Shown piece by piece: positions 33,365 to 35,622 of a stretch of 35,622 bases of DNA (within the stretch, counting starts at the first letter, position 1; every line of letters starts with the position of its first letter). The stretch spans positions 1-35,622 of the forward strand of contig JAGACB010000033.1 of NCBI GenBank assembly GCA_017614345.1, read 5' to 3'. The notes below the pieces were generated by a model, which ran no database searches, was not told the origin of the DNA, and saw nothing but the letters and a program-made list of their open reading frames with translations. The DNA is from Lachnospiraceae bacterium. Lineage in GTDB: Bacteria > Bacillota > Clostridia > Lachnospirales > Lachnospiraceae. The position numbers were made by a program, and so were the translations under genes.

Positions 33365-35622
33365 ATGGAAAAGAAATGGACTCCGGAGCAGGAGAATGCC
33401 ATTAACCTTCATAACAGAAGCATCCTGGTCTCTGCTGCAGCAGGCAGCGGAAAGACGGCGGTCCTCATCGAGCGGATCATCCGGATGATGCTGGATCCGG
33501 TGCACCCTGTCAGTGTGGACAGGATCCTGGTGGTGACATTTACCAGAGCGGCGGCGGCTCAGATGAGAGACCGCCTTCGGGAAGGTGTGCAGAAAATGCT
33601 GCAGGAGGATCCCGGAAACTTAAGATTAAAGGATCAGATGGTGCTGATCTCCTGTGCGGATATCACTACCATTGACAGCTTCTGTAAGAAGGTGGTTTCC
33701 GAGCATTATCAGAGCATTCCGAATCTGGATCCGGGCTTTCGGCTGGCGGATGAAAATGAGATCCGGCTGCTGGAGGCGGATGTCCTGACGGAGCTCATGC
33801 GGGAAAAATACGAAACGGCGGATCCGGTGTTTACGGAGCTGGTGCTTTGCTATCATTCCGCCAAGGATCAGTCGGTGCTCCCGGAGATGATCAAAAAACT
33901 GAGTGACACTGCGGACAATACCCCCCGTCCCGAGGAATGGCTCCGCAGGATCGCAGAACCGGGGCCGGCTTTGGAAAACCTTCTTGGATCTGTGATCCCG
34001 GTTTATTTAGAGCAGGTGACGGGCTCTCTTCCGGACCTGGCGGAGGACCTTCGGTCCCTCACCGCATATGCAGAGTCCGTGGGACTGTCTGAGGGCTTCT
34101 GCAACGTCTTAAAGCAGGATATTGAACCCATAGAGCGTTTTGCCGAGCGGTGCCGCAAGATCCGTGAGGAGTTGGCACTTCGCTTGAACGGAGCATGTTC
34201 AGGATCGGAGTCCGGATCTGATGCTGAAGCAGAGCGTGAATCTGATGCTGAAGCAGAGCATGAATCTGATGCAGGTTCCGATGAAGAATTTGCCGAGAGG
34301 ATCAATCTTCTGATCCGTTCCATGAGTTCCTATGAATTTGCGGCCTTCCGGGGCAAGGGAAAGGTCAGTGATGAGGATAAGACCAATCCCGAGAAGGAAA
34401 CGGTCACTTCCCGCCGGGATAAACTGAAGGAAGCCTTCTACAGGACCGTGAAGATGGAAAAGACCCGGGCAAATGATCTCTTTGACATGAACTATCTGAT
34501 CGAAGAGTATGAACGGCAGACTCCCCTTCGCAGTCAGCTGGCGGCTCTGGCCCTGGAGTATCGCGAACGGGTCCGGAGCGTCAAGGACCGGAAGAATCTG
34601 TACGGTTTCTCTGACATTGCCCATTTTGCCCTGGAGATCCTGACCCGGCCGGATCCGGAGTCGGAGTATGGTGCGGTCCCTTCGCCTGTGGCGGAAAGCT
34701 ACCGCTCCATGTATGAAGAGATCATGATCGATGAATACCAGGACAGCAACATGATCCAGGAACTGCTTTTATCTGCCGTTTCCGGCGAGAGCATCGGTAA
34801 GCCCAACCTGTTCATGGTGGGGGACGTAAAGCAGAGCATCTACCGTTTCCGGAATGCGGATCCGGGCATTTTCCTGGGAAAATATCATGACTTTGACGTG
34901 GAGGAATCCGACCATCAGAAGATCGAACTCCGGGCCAATTTCCGGAGTCATCCCGATGTTCTGTCGGCCATTAATTATGTGTTCTACCGCCTCATGAGAA
35001 ATGAAGTGGGCGGCGTGGATTATACCCCGGAGATCGAGTTAAAGCCGGGACTTCCTTTGTCTGATTATGCGGAGAGCGAGGTCCCCAGGACCCAACTGAT
35101 GCTGATGGATACTTCGGATGCTGCCGGAAAGAAGGCAGCTTCGGATGATCCGGAGGCTGAGGATCCTTCCTTTGAGGATCCCTTTCAGGAGCAGGAAAAA
35201 AGTGAGCTGGAGGCCCGGATGATCGCGGAAAAGATCCTGGAGCTCACGGATCCGAAAAGTCCTTACCGCATCAGCGGGGAAAAGGATCAGAGACGGGCGG
35301 TACGTTACAGTGACATCCTGATCCTGATGCGTTCTGTGGCGAGCCGTGGAGAGATATTTTCCAGGATCCTGCTGCAGTACGGCATCCCCTGTGTCAGCGA
35401 ATCCGACAAGACCTTTCTGGAGAGCTTTGAGATCTCCCTTCTTCTGGATACCCTCCGGATCATTGACAATCCCCGTCAGGATATCCCTCTGGCGGATGTG
35501 ATGCTGTCCCCCATGTTCGGCTTTACCAATGAGGAAATGGTGCTGATCCGTCTGAATACCCGGACCGAAGCCGGAAAACGAACCTTCTACGACCGGCTGC
35601 TGATGTTTACCTCAAACGACGA
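33365..35622 (+). CDS. addA: AddAB helicase-nuclease subunit AddA (3' end outside window)
   Basis: UvrD-type 3'-5' helicase and nuclease subunit of AddAB. The frame is open from ATG 33365 to the window end (752 codons), so the C-terminal nuclease domain is missing. Motifs: Q-motif WTPEQENAI, Walker A AAAGSGKT (24-31), VTFTRAAAAQMRDR (motif Ia), IDEYQDSN (motif II, AddA type), and VGDVKQSIYRFRNADP (motif III). An acidic tandem repeat lies inside the first accessory region (34217-34288). It starts six bases after addB, consistent with an addBA operon. Confidence 0.95.
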   Translation, partial: MEKKWTPEQENAINLHNRSILVSAAAGSGKTAVLIERIIRMMLDPVHPVSVDRILVVTFTRAAAAQMRDRLREGVQKMLQEDPGNLRLKDQMVLISCADITTIDSFCKKVVSEHYQSIPNLDPGFRLADENEIRLLEADVLTELMREKYETADPVFTELVLCYHSAKDQSVLPEMIKKLSDTADNTPRPEEWLRRIAEPGPALENLLGSVIPVYLEQVTGSLPDLAEDLRSLTAYAESVGLSEGFCNVLKQDIEPIERFAERCRKIREELALRLNGACSGSESGSDAEAERESDAEAEHESDAGSDEEFAERINLLIRSMSSYEFAAFRGKGKVSDEDKTNPEKETVTSRRDKLKEAFYRTVKMEKTRANDLFDMNYLIEEYERQTPLRSQLAALALEYRERVRSVKDRKNLYGFSDIAHFALEILTRPDPESEYGAVPSPVAESYRSMYEEIMIDEYQDSNMIQELLLSAVSGESIGKPNLFMVGDVKQSIYRFRNADPGIFLGKYHDFDVEESDHQKIELRANFRSHPDVLSAINYVFYRLMRNEVGGVDYTPEIELKPGLPLSDYAESEVPRTQLMLMDTSDAAGKKAASDDPEAEDPSFEDPFQEQEKSELEARMIAEKILELTDPKSPYRISGEKDQRRAVRYSDILILMRSVASRGEIFSRILLQYGIPCVSESDKTFLESFEISLLLDTLRIIDNPRQDIPLADVMLSPMFGFTNEEMVLIRLNTRTEAGKRTFYDRLLMFTSND
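34217..34288 (+). repeat. 24-bp tandem repeat encoding an acidic Ser-Asp-Ala-Glu linker in addA
   Basis: The unit TCTGATGCTGAAGCAGAGC plus RTGAA occurs at 34217-34240 and 34241-34264 with one base different, then a third decayed copy to about 34288. In frame it codes for SDAEAERE, SDAEAEHE, SDAGSDEE. The unit length is a multiple of three, so copy changes keep the frame. Confidence 0.88.

Overview
The window (about 35.6 kb, moderately GC-rich) looks like chromosomal core DNA of a Clostridia-class Bacillota, most likely a Lachnospiraceae member. Evidence: strong AGGAGG-type ribosome binding sites, sigma-A type TTGACA-17-TATAAT promoters, AddAB rather than RecBCD, the clpC-radA neighbourhood, a one-chain 1,251-residue PurL, and a sugar ABC transporter with an N-acetylated-lipoprotein-type binding protein. 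Every protein gene lies on the plus strand. The only minus-strand gene is a tRNA-Trp. No phage, insertion sequence, CRISPR array or rRNA was seen. The organism call is inference from gene types and not from a database match.

Layout. 1-5.4 kb: the 3' part of clpC, a small conserved-looking protein of unknown function, radA, and a polysaccharide pyruvyl transferase family protein with a coiled-coil tail. 5.5-9.0 kb: a carbohydrate ABC importer (lipoprotein and two permeases, no ATPase) with its own promoter, a palindromic leader site, an internal hairpin after the binding-protein gene, and a terminator. 9.0-9.3 kb: a REP-like double-hairpin element and tRNA-Trp on the minus strand. 9.3-12.4 kb: a Cas4/RecB-like nuclease fused to an XPD/DinG-type iron-sulfur helicase, followed by a small sigma-factor-like protein lacking region 4. 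12.5-17.6 kb: purL and two small unknown proteins, ending in a terminator. 17.7-19.7 kb: a CPA2 cation/proton antiporter and aroD (type I dehydroquinase), ending in a terminator. 19.8-21.8 kb: a GntR/YtrA-type regulator with an ABC ATPase and permease in one operon, whose promoter sits in four ACTGTT repeats spaced exactly 10 bp apart. 21.9-27.9 kb: a GH2 beta-mannosidase-like enzyme carrying a roughly 345-residue low-complexity insertion, then a GH36 alpha-galactosidase. 28.0-35.6 kb: glutamine-dependent NAD synthetase overlapping addB, then addA running off the window end.

How the genes fit together. ClpC and RadA belong to stress proteolysis and recombination repair. AddA/AddB process double-strand breaks, and the 9.4-kb helicase-nuclease may add another repair activity. 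The sugar importer, beta-mannosidase-like GH2 and alpha-galactosidase GH36 would suit uptake and cytoplasmic breakdown of galacto-/manno-oligosaccharides, but importer and glycosidases are 13 kb apart and their link is a guess. The GntR-ABC operon looks like a self-regulated envelope or antimicrobial-response exporter.

The most unusual items are the insertion in the GH2 enzyme, the helically phased repeat promoter, the sigma-like protein without region 4, the element with two mutually exclusive hairpins beside tRNA-Trp, and a small dispersed family of GTTGCAGA-type hairpins in intergenic gaps. I found no clear-cut undescribed defence or mobile system.
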